From Bradyrhizobium sp. cir1 (GTDB lineage: Bacteria; Pseudomonadota; Alphaproteobacteria; Rhizobiales; Xanthobacteraceae), in contig NZ_JACIHE010000011.1 of NCBI RefSeq assembly GCF_014198245.1, positions 186,001 to 250,000 on the forward strand: a stretch of 64,000 bases of DNA, written 5' to 3'. Under the pieces are notes generated by a model. The model was not told the origin of the DNA and did no database searches. It saw only the letters and a program-made list of their open reading frames with translations. The position numbers were made by a program, and so were the translations under genes. Positions 18,165-26,916 of this stretch are shown piece after piece. How positions within the stretch are numbered: the stretch's first letter is position 1; the number at the start of each line of letters is the position of its first letter.

Positions 18165-19186
18165 GATAGCTGGCCCGCGGCTTTTTCTAGCTGCGACCAC
18201 GCCTCCTCGCCAAACTTGCCCTTCCAATCAGAATAGAAGCTCGTCTTGGATAACGCCTGGCGAAAAGCAGCACGATCGACGTCGACGAACTTGAGGCTCT
18301 TGGCGGAAAGATCGGCGCGCAAGGACTGGCTGAGCTTTGCGATGTCGGCGCGCTGGTCGACCGCAGAGCGGTCGAGCTCCCGAGTCACGATCTCCTGCAC
18401 ATCCTTGGGCAGGCGCTCGAAGGCTCGCTTGTTGCCGAGGATCCAATAGCCGTCCCAGACGTGACCGGTCAGGCTGCACGTGCTCTGCACTTCGTAGAGC
18501 CGCGCGGTCGCAATGATCGGTAACGGATTCTCCTGGCCGTCCACGACCTTGGTCTGCAGCGCGGAATAGACCTCGTTGAAGTTGATCGGCGTTGGTCCGG
18601 CGCCGAGCGCCTTGAACAGCGAGGTCAGCAGAGGCGCGGGTGGCACGCGGATCTGGAAATTCTTCAGGTCATCCGGGGTGCGGATCTCACGGCCGGACGA
18701 GGTCACTTGGCGGAAGCCGTTGTCCCAGGCCTTCGACACCGCCATGATCGGCGTCTTGGCAATCTGCGCCCGGATGTAGGTGCCGAGATCGCCGTCCATC
18801 GCCTTCCATACGCTGTCGTAATCAGTAAACGCGAAGCCGGTGTTCACAATGCCGGCGCTAGGCACCAGGGTGGCAAGGATCGAGGACGATTGATTGAAGA
18901 ACTCGACGCCGCCGCTGCGAACCTGCGTCAAGAGCTCGGTGTCCGAGCCAAGCTGGTTGGCGGGGAACAGCCTGATCTCCAGGCGACCGCTGGTCGCTTC
19001 CTTGATGCGGTCGATCGCTTCCTGCGCCCTTATATTCACCGGATGGGTCGGATCCTGTCCCGTCGCGAATTTGTAGACGAACTCGGCGGCTGACGCCGGG
19101 CGGGTCAGAATCCCGCAGAGTGGTACGGCCGTGGCCGCCATCAAGAGCGAACGGCGGCTGATGCTTCCGGGCTTGGAAACAGTCAT
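18161..19186 (-). CDS. TRAP transporter solute-binding protein (DctP family)
   Basis: A 341-residue periplasmic binding protein. The signal has a twin-arginine look (ISRRSLLMAATAVPLCG, cleavage near RPASAAEF). The mature part matches DctP proteins, with FKIRVP-like FQIRVPPAP, the substrate-clamping arginine region and VDGQENPLP. The start at 19186 is preferred over an ATG 7 codons earlier because AGGAGG lies just upstream of it. It overlaps the DctQM gene by four bases. Substrates of this branch are usually carboxylates or sugar acids; the ligand here is unknown. Confidence 0.92.
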   Translation of the reverse strand: MTVSKPGSISRRSLLMAATAVPLCGILTRPASAAEFVYKFATGQDPTHPVNIRAQEAIDRIKEATSGRLEIRLFPANQLGSDTELLTQVRSGGVEFFNQSSSILATLVPSAGIVNTGFAFTDYDSVWKAMDGDLGTYIRAQIAKTPIMAVSKAWDNGFRQVTSSGREIRTPDDLKNFQIRVPPAPLLTSLFKALGAGPTPINFNEVYSALQTKVVDGQENPLPIIATARLYEVQSTCSLTGHVWDGYWILGNKRAFERLPKDVQEIVTRELDRSAVDQRADIAKLSQSLRADLSAKSLKFVDVDRAAFRQALSKTSFYSDWKGKFGEEAWSQLEKAAGQLS

Positions 19187-19361
19187 GTTTTCCTCCTGAT
19201 CCTGCATTGACGTTGTGCCGGCTGCATGAGCCGGCGCTGGCTTTCAGCTGTCCGGGCTCTTCGACCGCCCGCATTCGGGCAACAGCCATCGTCCGCCGCA
19301 ACATGCAGCGGGCGGAACTCTTCACTCGGATTTGGCCTGACTGGCGCTTAGTGCCGGTGCG

Positions 19362-20372
19362 CTAAAGCCACCGCTTGATCTGCCTTGCGACTTCGGCGGT
19401 GGAAATGCCGTAGCGGTCGTGCAGCGTCGGAAGTGCGCCGGCGTCAAGAAATTCGTCCGGCAATGCGATCTGGCGGAAAGGCGGATGAACGCCTGAACGC
19501 ATCAGGAGTGCGGCGACCGCCTCGCCGAGCCCCCCGATTGTCGTGTGGTTTTCGGCAACGACGACAAGGCGGCCGGACTTATCGGCTTCACGCAAGATCG
19601 TCGCAGCGTCGAGCGGCTTGATGGTTGGAACATGCAGCACCGCGGTATCGATGCGGTCGTTCTTCAAGGATTGCGCCGCCTCGAGCGCACGCATTGTCAT
19701 GATGCCGGATGAAATGACCAGGGCGTCTTTCCCGTCACGGATCAGCTTGGCCTCGCCGAGCTCGAATTTGTAGTTGTATTCGTCCAGCACGACGGGCACC
19801 TGACCCCGCAGCAGGCGCATGTAAACTGGCCCCTGATGCGCCGCGATGGCGGGCACCAGCTGCTCGATTTCATGCGCATCGCAGGGATCGATCACCGTCA
19901 TGTTCGGCATAGCGCGGAACAACGCGAGATCTTCGGCGGCCTGATGGCTCGGGCCATAACCCGAGGTCAGGCCCGGCAATGCGCAGACGATTTTCACGTT
20001 GCGGTCTTCCTCCGCGATCGTCTGGTGAATGAAGTCGTAGGCGCGCCGCGAGGCGAACACGGCATAGGTGGTCGCGAACGGCATGAAGCCTTCGGCGGCT
20101 AGACCCGAAGCCGCGCCGAACAGCAGCTGCTCGGCCATGCCCATCTGGTAGTAGCGGTGCGGAAATTCCTTCGCGAAGATGTGCAGGTCGGTGTATTTGC
20201 CGAGATCGGCCGTCATGCCGACCACGTCGGGACGGCTGCGCGCGAGCTCGACCAGCGCGTGGCCAAAGGGCGCCGGTTTCGTTTTCTGTCCCTCGGCCGC
20301 GATCGAGGCGATCATGGCTGAGGTGGTCAGGCGCGGCTTGCCCGGCTGGGGCGCTGATCTGACGGTCTTCAT
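19362..20372 (-). CDS. transketolase-like C-terminal subunit (split transketolase, beta)
   Basis: A 336-residue subunit with the pyrimidine-binding and C-terminal domains of transketolase. Visible features are DLGKYTDLHIFAKEFPHRYY, the GMAEQLL segment that supplies the glutamate activating the thiamine ring, GPSHQAAEDLALFRAMPN and a C-terminal nucleotide-like fold (VVVAENHTTIGGLGEAV). It pairs with the N-terminal subunit immediately upstream; the start at 20372 overlaps that gene's stop in ATGA. Split transketolases of this sort are known from dedicated catabolic pathways (for example apulose-phosphate or sulfosugar transketolases) as well as housekeeping ones in some archaea. With a TRAP importer and an SDR in the same operon, a dedicated role in breaking down an imported sugar derivative is likely. 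Confidence 0.88.
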   Translation of the reverse strand: MKTVRSAPQPGKPRLTTSAMIASIAAEGQKTKPAPFGHALVELARSRPDVVGMTADLGKYTDLHIFAKEFPHRYYQMGMAEQLLFGAASGLAAEGFMPFATTYAVFASRRAYDFIHQTIAEEDRNVKIVCALPGLTSGYGPSHQAAEDLALFRAMPNMTVIDPCDAHEIEQLVPAIAAHQGPVYMRLLRGQVPVVLDEYNYKFELGEAKLIRDGKDALVISSGIMTMRALEAAQSLKNDRIDTAVLHVPTIKPLDAATILREADKSGRLVVVAENHTTIGGLGEAVAALLMRSGVHPPFRQIALPDEFLDAGALPTLHDRYGISTAEVARQIKRWL

Positions 20373-21217
20373 GCCTGCCTCCCGGCTTCCAGCGCCGCAA
20401 GCGCGAGCTGCCATTCGTGCTGCTCGACCCGGATGAAATGGTTTTTCTCGCGCTGCTCAAGGAAGGGAACGCCCTTCCCCATCAGCGTGTCGGCGACAAT
20501 CATCCTCGGTTTGGGTTCGGGATGGGACTTGGCTGCATCGAACGCGGCGACCACGGCATCGAGATCATTACCGTCGATGCGCTGCACGAACCAGCCGAAG
20601 GCCTCAAGCTTGTCGACCAGCGGCTCGAAGGTCATCACCTGCGTGGAAGGACCGTCCGCCTGCTGGTTGTTGACGTCGACGATGCCGATCAGATTGTCGA
20701 GCTTGTAATGGCCCGCCGACTGGATGGCCTCCCAGACCGAACCTTCGTCGAGCTCGCCATCGGAGAACAAGGTGTACACCCGCGCCTCGGATTTCTTGCG
20801 CTTCAGCCCCAGGCCCATGCCGACCGCAATGCTGAGCCCAAGTCCGAGCGAACCGCCCGACATTTCCATTCCGGGCGTGTAGGAGGCCATGCCCGACATC
20901 GGCAGGCGGCTCTCGTCGCTGCCATAGGTTTCGAGTTCTTCTTCAGGGACGATCGCCGCCTCGATCAACGCCGCGTAGAGCGCGATGGCGTAATGCCCGT
21001 TGGACAACAGGAAGCGGTCTCGCCCCTCCCATGACGGATCTTCAGGCCGGTAGCGCATCGCGTGAAAGTAGGCCACGGCGAGCACGTCGGAGATGTCCAG
21101 CGCCTGTGCGATATAGCCCTGGCCCTGAACCTCGCCCATGCGCAGCGCATTGCGGCGAACGTTGTAGGCCCGATCCGCGAGGCTCGGCGTGTTAGTCAGC
21201 TTGGTAGACGTTTCCAT
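20369..21217 (-). CDS. transketolase-like N-terminal subunit (split transketolase, alpha)
   Basis: A 282-residue subunit with the thiamine-diphosphate-binding half of transketolase. Hallmarks are FLLSNGHYAIALYAALIE, GSLGLGLSIAVGMGLGLK and the Mg-ThDP motif SDGELDEGSVWEA ... DVNNQQADG. It would form a heterotetramer with the next gene's product and transfer a two-carbon ketol unit. The gene begins 25 bases after the SDR stop and overlaps the beta subunit by four bases. Which aldose and ketose it uses cannot be read from the sequence; no kinase gene lies nearby to make a sugar phosphate. Confidence 0.88.
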   Translation of the reverse strand: METSTKLTNTPSLADRAYNVRRNALRMGEVQGQGYIAQALDISDVLAVAYFHAMRYRPEDPSWEGRDRFLLSNGHYAIALYAALIEAAIVPEEELETYGSDESRLPMSGMASYTPGMEMSGGSLGLGLSIAVGMGLGLKRKKSEARVYTLFSDGELDEGSVWEAIQSAGHYKLDNLIGIVDVNNQQADGPSTQVMTFEPLVDKLEAFGWFVQRIDGNDLDAVVAAFDAAKSHPEPKPRMIVADTLMGKGVPFLEQREKNHFIRVEQHEWQLALAALEAGRQA

Positions 21218-21241
21218 TGATTTGGACCTTGTCTCGCTGGC

Positions 21242-21991
21242 TCAGTGGATGAGCATGCCGCCATTGACATCGATCACGGCACCCGTGACGTAGGCGGAGA
21301 GATCCGACGCCAGGAAGGTGTAGATGCCGGCGACATCTTCTGCGGTGCCGAGGCGATTGAGCGGAATGCCCTCCAGGATCTTCGCCCTCATCTCGTCGGT
21401 CAGCTTGCCGGCGGTGATATCGGTGCCGATCAGGCCGGGCGTCACACAATTGACCCGGATACCGTCCGGGCCAAACTCACGGGCCATGGCCTTTGCGAGA
21501 CCCAGCACGCCGGCTTTCGCAGCCGAATAGTGCGGGCCGCCAAAAATCCCACCGCCCCGCTGAGCCGACACGGACGACATGCACGCGATCGATCCAGACT
21601 TCCGTGCACGCATATGCGGGATCACGGCCTGGGAGAGGAACAGAACACCTTTCAGATTGACGTCCTGGATGCGATCCCAATCGGCCGCCGAAATGTGGAG
21701 GAGCTTCACCGGCTGGGTGATGCCGGCATTGTTGATGAGGATATCGACGCTTCCGAACGCCTCGAGCGCGCCGGCGACCGCCTGCTCGCAGGACGATTTG
21801 TCGGCAACGTCACACCGAAGCCCGACGTGGGACTTTCCAAGCGATGCTGCGGCATCCGCAGCAGCATCGGCATCAATATCCAGAATGGCGACCCGAGCGC
21901 CCTCGGCAGCGAACCTGCGGGCGGTGGCAAGCCCGATCCCGCGCGGCGAAGCCGCGCCCGAAATGATTGCCGTCTTACCGCTAAGCAGCAT
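21242..21991 (-). CDS. short-chain dehydrogenase/reductase, first gene of the transketolase-TRAP operon
   Basis: A 249-residue classical SDR. The cofactor-binding glycine motif is SGAASPRGIGLATAR, the NNAG motif is present (ILINNAGITQP), the catalytic Ser is in MSSVS, and Tyr and Lys are in YSAAKAG. DIDADA after the second strand (an acidic residue) points to NAD rather than NADP. The start at 21991 follows a good GGGAGGAATTG ribosome binding site; a longer frame to 22051 has none. It is the promoter-proximal gene, divergent from a LysR regulator. It probably oxidises a polyol or sugar alcohol to the ketose that transketolase then splits (inference). Confidence 0.9.
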   Translation of the reverse strand: MLLSGKTAIISGAASPRGIGLATARRFAAEGARVAILDIDADAAADAAASLGKSHVGLRCDVADKSSCEQAVAGALEAFGSVDILINNAGITQPVKLLHISAADWDRIQDVNLKGVLFLSQAVIPHMRARKSGSIACMSSVSAQRGGGIFGGPHYSAAKAGVLGLAKAMAREFGPDGIRVNCVTPGLIGTDITAGKLTDEMRAKILEGIPLNRLGTAEDVAGIYTFLASDLSAYVTGAVIDVNGGMLIH

Positions 21992-22101
21992 CAATTCCTC
22001 CCGCAAATTGTTTTTCCTTGGCAAGGCTAGGAATGCCTCGCGGACACGCAACAGACAAACGCACAGTTGTCACGGATCGATGAATCTGGTTCACTTATGG
22101 A
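21992..22101. promoter_or_regulatory. divergent promoter region between SDR operon and LysR gene
   Basis: The 110-base gap between divergently oriented start codons should hold both promoters and the LysR operator. A short palindrome CCTTGGCAAGG sits at 22016-22026, 25 bases before the SDR start. LysR proteins typically bind T-N11-A dyads between such gene pairs; the exact operator is not resolved. Confidence 0.45.
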
Positions 22102-22998
22102 ATGCTGTCGAATGTCCCGATATCGGCAATTCGCGCCTTTGAAGCCGCCGCTCGCACGGGATCGTTCCGCGATGCGGCGAATGAGCTTCACCTGACGCCG
22201 AGTGCCGTCAGTCATGCGATCCGCAAGCTGGAGGACACGCTTCGGACCGTTTTGTTTGAGCGCAGCGCGCGGTCAGTGCGGCTCACGCCGGCCGGCGAAA
22301 ACCTGATGCGCCACACCGGAGCGGCGTTCGATCAGCTCCGCCGCGGTCTCGAGGAAGTCGCCGCGCGCGGGCCGCAATTGGTGCGCGTTCATTCCGCGCC
22401 GAGCTTTGCCGCGCAATGGCTTGCCCCGCGACTTGCACAGTTTCTAGCCGCTTATCCGAAGCTCGAGGTTCGGCTGGCTGCAAGCACTGACTATGCACGC
22501 TTCAGCAACGACGATTTCGATATCGATATCGTCTACGGTCCGCCGCGCGCCGAAGGCGTCGAGGTCGTTCCTCTACCGGAGGAAACGGTCACCCCGCTCT
22601 GCTCCCCCTCTATTGCTAAATCGATCCGAAAGCCAGCCGACCTCCTTAATCAGACGCTGATCCGCTCCGACGTGAAGCAGGTTCAGTGGCACCAATGGTT
22701 CACCGCCAACGGATTGGAAGCCCCTGCACTCCACGGCATGAGGTTCGATCGCAGCTTTCTGGCCATTGCAACAGCTGCGGAGGGTCTAGGCGTCGCCCTG
22801 GAGTCAACGCTCCTGGCTGAGCGCGAACTGGCGAGCGGGCGATTGGTTGCGCCGTTGGCGGGGCGCGCCAACGATATCCGCTACGTCGGCCATCGCCTGA
22901 TCTACCCGCGCGCCAGCCGACAAAGATCGGCAGTACGAGCCTTCGCAGATTGGGTTATCGCGCAACTCGGCGACGAGAATGTCCGCTACACGCGCTAA
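22102..22998 (+). CDS. LysR-family regulator (GcvA-like) of the transketolase-TRAP operon
   Basis: A 298-residue regulator. Residues 5-64 form the winged helix-turn-helix (AIRAFEAAARTGSFRDAANE ... TPSAVSHAIRKLED), and residues about 92-295 form the effector-binding domain in the GcvA style (VHSAPSFAAQWLAPRLAQF). It is divergent from the SDR, split-transketolase and TRAP genes and is their most probable activator, with the imported compound or its breakdown product as effector. The start ATG at 22102 has a weak ribosome binding site but gives the expected N-terminus. Confidence 0.9.
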   Translation: MLSNVPISAIRAFEAAARTGSFRDAANELHLTPSAVSHAIRKLEDTLRTVLFERSARSVRLTPAGENLMRHTGAAFDQLRRGLEEVAARGPQLVRVHSAPSFAAQWLAPRLAQFLAAYPKLEVRLAASTDYARFSNDDFDIDIVYGPPRAEGVEVVPLPEETVTPLCSPSIAKSIRKPADLLNQTLIRSDVKQVQWHQWFTANGLEAPALHGMRFDRSFLAIATAAEGLGVALESTLLAERELASGRLVAPLAGRANDIRYVGHRLIYPRASRQRSAVRAFADWVIAQLGDENVRYTR

Positions 22999-23179
22999 AC
23001 AGAGGGACGGTTGAAAACCAGGTCGGAGGGAGACTTCCCTTTGCGCGAAGAGCTGTCTTTTAGACGCAGGTCGTGCTTTTGCTGGCATAGAGCCAATTGG
23101 CGAAATCGAACTGATGGAGTGTAGGATGCAGCTACGCTGCCGCATCAGCAGCATCAATTCTGCTTGCAAGCCTCATTGG

Positions 23180-24166
23180 CTATTCGATACGCTCCAACTT
23201 CTGCAGACACCGCGTCGTCCGAACGACGGAAGGCATATCCTCGTCGGGAAAGTTCGTCTTCCAATCGGTGACGCCGACCTCGCCGACATACATATCGCCC
23301 CTCGAGTCCAGTGCGATGCCGTGCGGGGCCAGGAATTTTCCGCTTTCGAGACCCGGGCCGTTCTCGCCGCCGAGGCGAGCGACGCGATTGCCTCTGGCGT
23401 CGACGATCGATAGGCGCGGGCCGAGATTGGGGACCTTGCGATTGACGGCCATGCCGGGGCCGAGCTCGCCGACGACGAATGTCGGCTGTTTGCCGCCGCA
23501 ACGGCACAGCGCACAGGGACGGTGCAGATTATTCCATTGCGTCTCGTATTTGCCGTTGCCGTCGAACACCTGCACGCGGTGGTTCTCGCGGTCGGCGACA
23601 TAGACCCAGCCGTCGGCATCGGTGACAATGTTGTTCACGATGTTGAACTGGCCGGGATCGGTGCCTGGCGCTCCCCAGCTCTTGATCAGCTTCCCGTCCG
23701 GCGTGAATTTGTGGATGCGCGCATTGCCATAACCGTCCGAGACGTAGATCTCACCGTTGGGCGACAACGCGGTGTGGGTGCAGCGATGGAACGGCTCGCC
23801 GCTCATGAACGGTGTGGGCTTTGCGGGAACGCCGATCGTCAGCAGCACCTTGCCGTCGGTCGTGCTTTTCCGCACGGTGTGGTCGCCGTCGTCGGTGCAG
23901 TAGAGATTGTCGTCGGCATCGATGTGCAGGCCGTGCGCGCGGTTGAACACGCCCTCGCCCCAGCTGCGCAGGAAATTGCCTTCGCGGTCGAGCACCACCA
24001 TCGGATGGGCGCCGCGATTGAAGACGTAGATGCGATCGCGGCTGTCAACCGCGACCGAAGCGACGTCGGTGAGCTGCCAGCCATCCGGCAGCTTCGCCCA
24101 ATTGTCGACGACGCGGTAGCGGTGCTCCCCCGAGCCGAGAATGGCTGACACCTGATCTCCCATCAT
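23180..24166 (-). CDS. NHL-repeat beta-propeller protein
   Basis: A 328-residue protein of NHL repeats, probably a six-bladed propeller. Repeats include VAVDSRDRIYVFNRGAHPM, HGLHIDADDNLYCTDDGDHT, ALSPNGEIYVSDGYGNARI and HGIALDSRGDMYVGEVG. This resembles the peptidyl-alpha-hydroxyglycine lyase-like group often annotated in proteobacteria, whose real role in bacteria is mostly untested. No signal peptide is visible, so it may be cytosolic. A CALCRCGG cysteine cluster at about 205-212 is notable and could bind metal. It lies 24 bases downstream of the RraA-like aldolase gene on the same strand, suggesting an operon and a lactonase- or lyase-like step in the same pathway. Confidence 0.85.
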   Translation of the reverse strand: MMGDQVSAILGSGEHRYRVVDNWAKLPDGWQLTDVASVAVDSRDRIYVFNRGAHPMVVLDREGNFLRSWGEGVFNRAHGLHIDADDNLYCTDDGDHTVRKSTTDGKVLLTIGVPAKPTPFMSGEPFHRCTHTALSPNGEIYVSDGYGNARIHKFTPDGKLIKSWGAPGTDPGQFNIVNNIVTDADGWVYVADRENHRVQVFDGNGKYETQWNNLHRPCALCRCGGKQPTFVVGELGPGMAVNRKVPNLGPRLSIVDARGNRVARLGGENGPGLESGKFLAPHGIALDSRGDMYVGEVGVTDWKTNFPDEDMPSVVRTTRCLQKLERIE

Positions 24167-24190
24167 TGCGCGTGTGCGGCGCGTGACCGC

Positions 24191-24862
24191 TCAGCCGAAG
24201 GTGCAGCCCTTGGACTCCAGCACCTTGCCGATGCCGGACAGTTCGAGGATGTTTCCGCCGGCCTTGAGCGCCTTCATCACGCCGGCCTCCTTCTCCTCGC
24301 GCGCGGCCGACTTGACGCAGACGTCGGCGATGTTCTCCTTGGGCACGATCACGACGCCGTCGTCATCGGCACTGACGATATCGCCGGGGCGAACGGCAAT
24401 GCCGCCGATGACGATCGGCTGATTGATGGTGCCGAGCGTCTCCTTGACGGTGCCCTTCATGCAGAGTCCATAGGAGAACACGTTGAAGCCGGTGGCGCGC
24501 ACCGCAAGGCCATCGCGCACGCCGGCATCCGTGACCAGGCCGACGATGCCCTTGGCGACACAGGCCGTCGCCAGCACCTCGCCGAAGCCGCCCTGCTCCG
24601 GATGATCGCCCGCGCTGACCACCAGCACGTCGCCGGGCTTGGCCAGCGAGATCGCCGTGATCAGCATCATGTTGTCGCCCGGATGGCAGCTCACCGTGAG
24701 CGCCGGTCCGCAGGCGCGCATCCCGGAATAGATCGGCTTGATGCGGGAGGTCAGCGCGCCCGATCGTCCCTGTGCTTCATGAAGGGTGGACGGAGGAAAC
24801 TGCTTGATGCGCTCGACAAGCTCGGCGGCGGGCCGATCGAATGTCTTGATCACATGCACCAT
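24191..24862 (-). CDS. RraA-family aldolase/decarboxylase (HMG/CHA aldolase-like)
   Basis: A 223-residue member of the RraA-like fold, which includes 4-hydroxy-4-methyl-2-oxoglutarate and 4-carboxy-4-hydroxy-2-oxoadipate aldolases and oxaloacetate decarboxylases that yield pyruvate. The active-site segments GGFGEVLATA (about 91-100) and TDAGVRD (Arg116, Asp117 at the metal site) are present, as is KGTVKETLG, typical of the aldolase branch rather than the RNase E inhibitor. The start at 24862 has an AAGGAG ribosome binding site. It sits between a LysR gene (upstream) and the NHL gene (downstream), all on one strand. A role in the last carbon-carbon cleavage of a catabolic route is likely; the substrate is unknown. 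Confidence 0.87.
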   Translation of the reverse strand: MVHVIKTFDRPAAELVERIKQFPPSTLHEAQGRSGALTSRIKPIYSGMRACGPALTVSCHPGDNMMLITAISLAKPGDVLVVSAGDHPEQGGFGEVLATACVAKGIVGLVTDAGVRDGLAVRATGFNVFSYGLCMKGTVKETLGTINQPIVIGGIAVRPGDIVSADDDGVVIVPKENIADVCVKSAAREEKEAGVMKALKAGGNILELSGIGKVLESKGCTFG

Positions 24863-24958
24863 GGTAATCTCCTTGCGGTCGCGATCCCCGTTACACCTCC
24901 ATAACCAACCGCCTTGAGGCGGCAAATTCAGATTTTTGGATTGCCGCATCGTGTTTCG

Positions 24959-25945
24959 TTATGGCTCGTCCTTCGGACCATCCAGAGCCGACGTTGCGCC
25001 GCCCATGACGATGGTCGCCGAGCCCAGGTTGAGATCAAACGGCCCCCACGTCTTGACGATGATCTCGAGCAATATCTTGTAGACGGCGAATGCAGCATCG
25101 GACAACGCAGCATTGTCGGAAATGCAAAGCGACATCTGCTGCGAGGCCGACGGCGCGTTGATCCGCCGAATGCAGAGTTCGTCGAGGTTCGGCAACTCCT
25201 TTGCGATCGACATGGGCAGCACTGCCGCCCCCACTCCGGCTGCAATGGCCGAAGAGAGGGTCGATTGAGAATGAATCTCGGCGACGATGCGCGGGCGAAG
25301 TCCCACCTCGGCGCAGACCCGCTCGACCGTCTGGCGCAGGAAGGACTCCCGATAGGGAAGCAGCAGGTCGAATTGCGCGACCTCCGCCGCCGAAACCTCC
25401 TCCAGAGGCATCTGCTCCGGATAGATGCTGCGGGGCGCGACAAGATAGAAGTACTCGCGCATCAACGGCTTGTAATCGAGACCGGTCACCGGGCGATCGC
25501 CGTACAGGACAGCCATATCCATACTGCCCTTCAGCATCATCTCGCTGAGCATGATCCCGGAGCTGTCGTAAATGTGCGGCACGATGCCGGGATAGCGTTC
25601 GCGGACCTGCATCAGTAGCGGAGTCGCCAGCAATGCCGCCGAGCTGAGCGGGGCCAGGCCGATCGTGACGTTGCCAGTCAGCTCCGGCTTATTGTCCAGA
25701 ATGGTGCGCCTGGCCTCTTCGATCTGCCGTTGGATCGACTTGGCATAGCGGTAGAGGATTCGTCCGGCCTCGGTGGGCTTGACCCCGCGGGCGCTGCGGT
25801 CGAGCAGCTTGCATTTGAAGTCCGCCTCCAGGCTCGCAATGTGCTGGCTCAGGGCCGGCTGCGCGACATTCAGCACTTTTGCCGCGCTCGTCATGCTGCC
25901 GAGATCGACAACCTTGATGAAGGCCTCCAAACGTTTCGTATCCAA
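24959..25945 (-). CDS. LysR-family regulator (Nac/CynR-like)
   Basis: A 328-residue LysR regulator. The winged helix at residues 1-60 reads DTKRLEAFIKVVDLGSMTSA ... QPALSQHIASLE. The effector domain contains IGLAPLSSAALLATPLL and GVGAAVLPMSIAKELP. The start is a TTG at 25945 with GGAG nine bases upstream, giving the family's usual N-terminus; a TTG 11 codons earlier is less likely. It is divergent from the SDR-carboxylase operon (start 26131) and on the same strand as the RraA and NHL genes, so it could control either or both. Confidence 0.88.
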   Translation of the reverse strand: MDTKRLEAFIKVVDLGSMTSAAKVLNVAQPALSQHIASLEADFKCKLLDRSARGVKPTEAGRILYRYAKSIQRQIEEARRTILDNKPELTGNVTIGLAPLSSAALLATPLLMQVRERYPGIVPHIYDSSGIMLSEMMLKGSMDMAVLYGDRPVTGLDYKPLMREYFYLVAPRSIYPEQMPLEEVSAAEVAQFDLLLPYRESFLRQTVERVCAEVGLRPRIVAEIHSQSTLSSAIAAGVGAAVLPMSIAKELPNLDELCIRRINAPSASQQMSLCISDNAALSDAAFAVYKILLEIIVKTWGPFDLNLGSATIVMGGATSALDGPKDEP

Positions 25946-26130
25946 TACGGCGTCTCCGGATATCCAGACAGGGAGCAAAGCAGCAGCAATAGGCTGAAGC
26001 TATGGGATCAGAAGGAATTGTTCTTACCACCTGGAACCCGGGGGGCCTATAGGTAGTGCTGCACTCGTCCGCCGCTCGCGTTGCCGCCGAAGCCGCTCGC
26101 GGGCCGGACGGCAGCAGAGGAGCCTTTTGG
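25946..26130. promoter_or_regulatory. divergent promoter region between LysR gene and SDR-carboxylase operon
   Basis: A 185-base gap between divergent starts, containing the plus-strand ribosome binding site (GCAGAGGAGCC) before 26131 and the minus-strand GGAG before 25945. It is the expected place for a LysR operator controlling the carboxylase operon. No clear dyad was resolved by eye. Confidence 0.4.
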
Positions 26131-26892
26131 ATGGGATTTTCGGATTATCGAACAGCGCTGGTGACAGGCGCATCCTCGGGCATCGGGGCCGCAACGGTGC
26201 GCCGCCTGAGTGCGGAAGGGCTCCAGGTTCACGCCGTGGCACGCGACGCCGCGCGCCTGAGCGCCCTGGCCGCGGAGACCGGCTGCCGCCCCTGCGCCGT
26301 TGATATCAGCGACCTCGACGCGCTCGCGGCGCTGGCGAAGTCGGCCGAGTTCGACGTCCTGATCAACAATGCCGGCCAATCCCGGCGCGGCAATATCCTG
26401 GATACCACGCCGGAGGACGTCGACGCGCTCATCGACGTCAATCTACGCGCGGTCCTGCATCTGACGCGCCTCGTCGTGCCGGGCATGGCGCGCCGTGATC
26501 GCGGCCATATCGTCAACATCTCCTCGATCGCAGGCCATTACGCCTTCGCCGGCGGCAACACTGTCTATCACGCCACGAAGGCCGGCATTCACTCCCTGTC
26601 GCAGCAATTGCGCGTCGACCTCTACGGAACCAGGGTCCGCGTCACCGAGATATCGCCGGCACGGGTCGAGACCGAGGTTTTCGGACGGCTGCTCGGCGAT
26701 CTGGCCGAAGCGAAGCGCCGCTTCTTCGACGACTACGATGCCCTCCAGCCCGAGGACATCGCCAATTCGATCGCATTCGCGGTTGGTTCACCGGCGCGCA
26801 TGAATGTCGCCTTCATGGAAGTGCTGCCGACCCAGCAAGTCGTCGGCGGCCTCAATTTCGCGCAGAAGGCCCGGCCGCCGGCCGAGTCATGA
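26131..26892 (+). CDS. short-chain dehydrogenase/reductase, first gene of the carboxylase operon
   Basis: A 253-residue SDR. VTGASSGIGAATVRRL is the nucleotide-binding motif, LINNAGQSRR the NNAG motif, ISSIAGHYAF carries the catalytic Ser, and YHATKAG the Tyr and Lys. Arg in VARDAARL suggests NADP preference. It resembles the YdfG/serine-3-dehydrogenase branch acting on 3-hydroxy acids. ATG 26131 follows GAGGAG; a GTG at 26056 is less likely. Its product is strikingly similar to the SDR at 39550-40353 (first 26 residues identical), and the pair brackets the whole 26-40 kb locus. It is followed after 24 bases by the biotin carrier gene. Confidence 0.9.
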   Translation: MGFSDYRTALVTGASSGIGAATVRRLSAEGLQVHAVARDAARLSALAAETGCRPCAVDISDLDALAALAKSAEFDVLINNAGQSRRGNILDTTPEDVDALIDVNLRAVLHLTRLVVPGMARRDRGHIVNISSIAGHYAFAGGNTVYHATKAGIHSLSQQLRVDLYGTRVRVTEISPARVETEVFGRLLGDLAEAKRRFFDDYDALQPEDIANSIAFAVGSPARMNVAFMEVLPTQQVVGGLNFAQKARPPAES

Positions 26893-26916
26893 ATCCATGA
26901 ACGCCCCGAACGCGAC

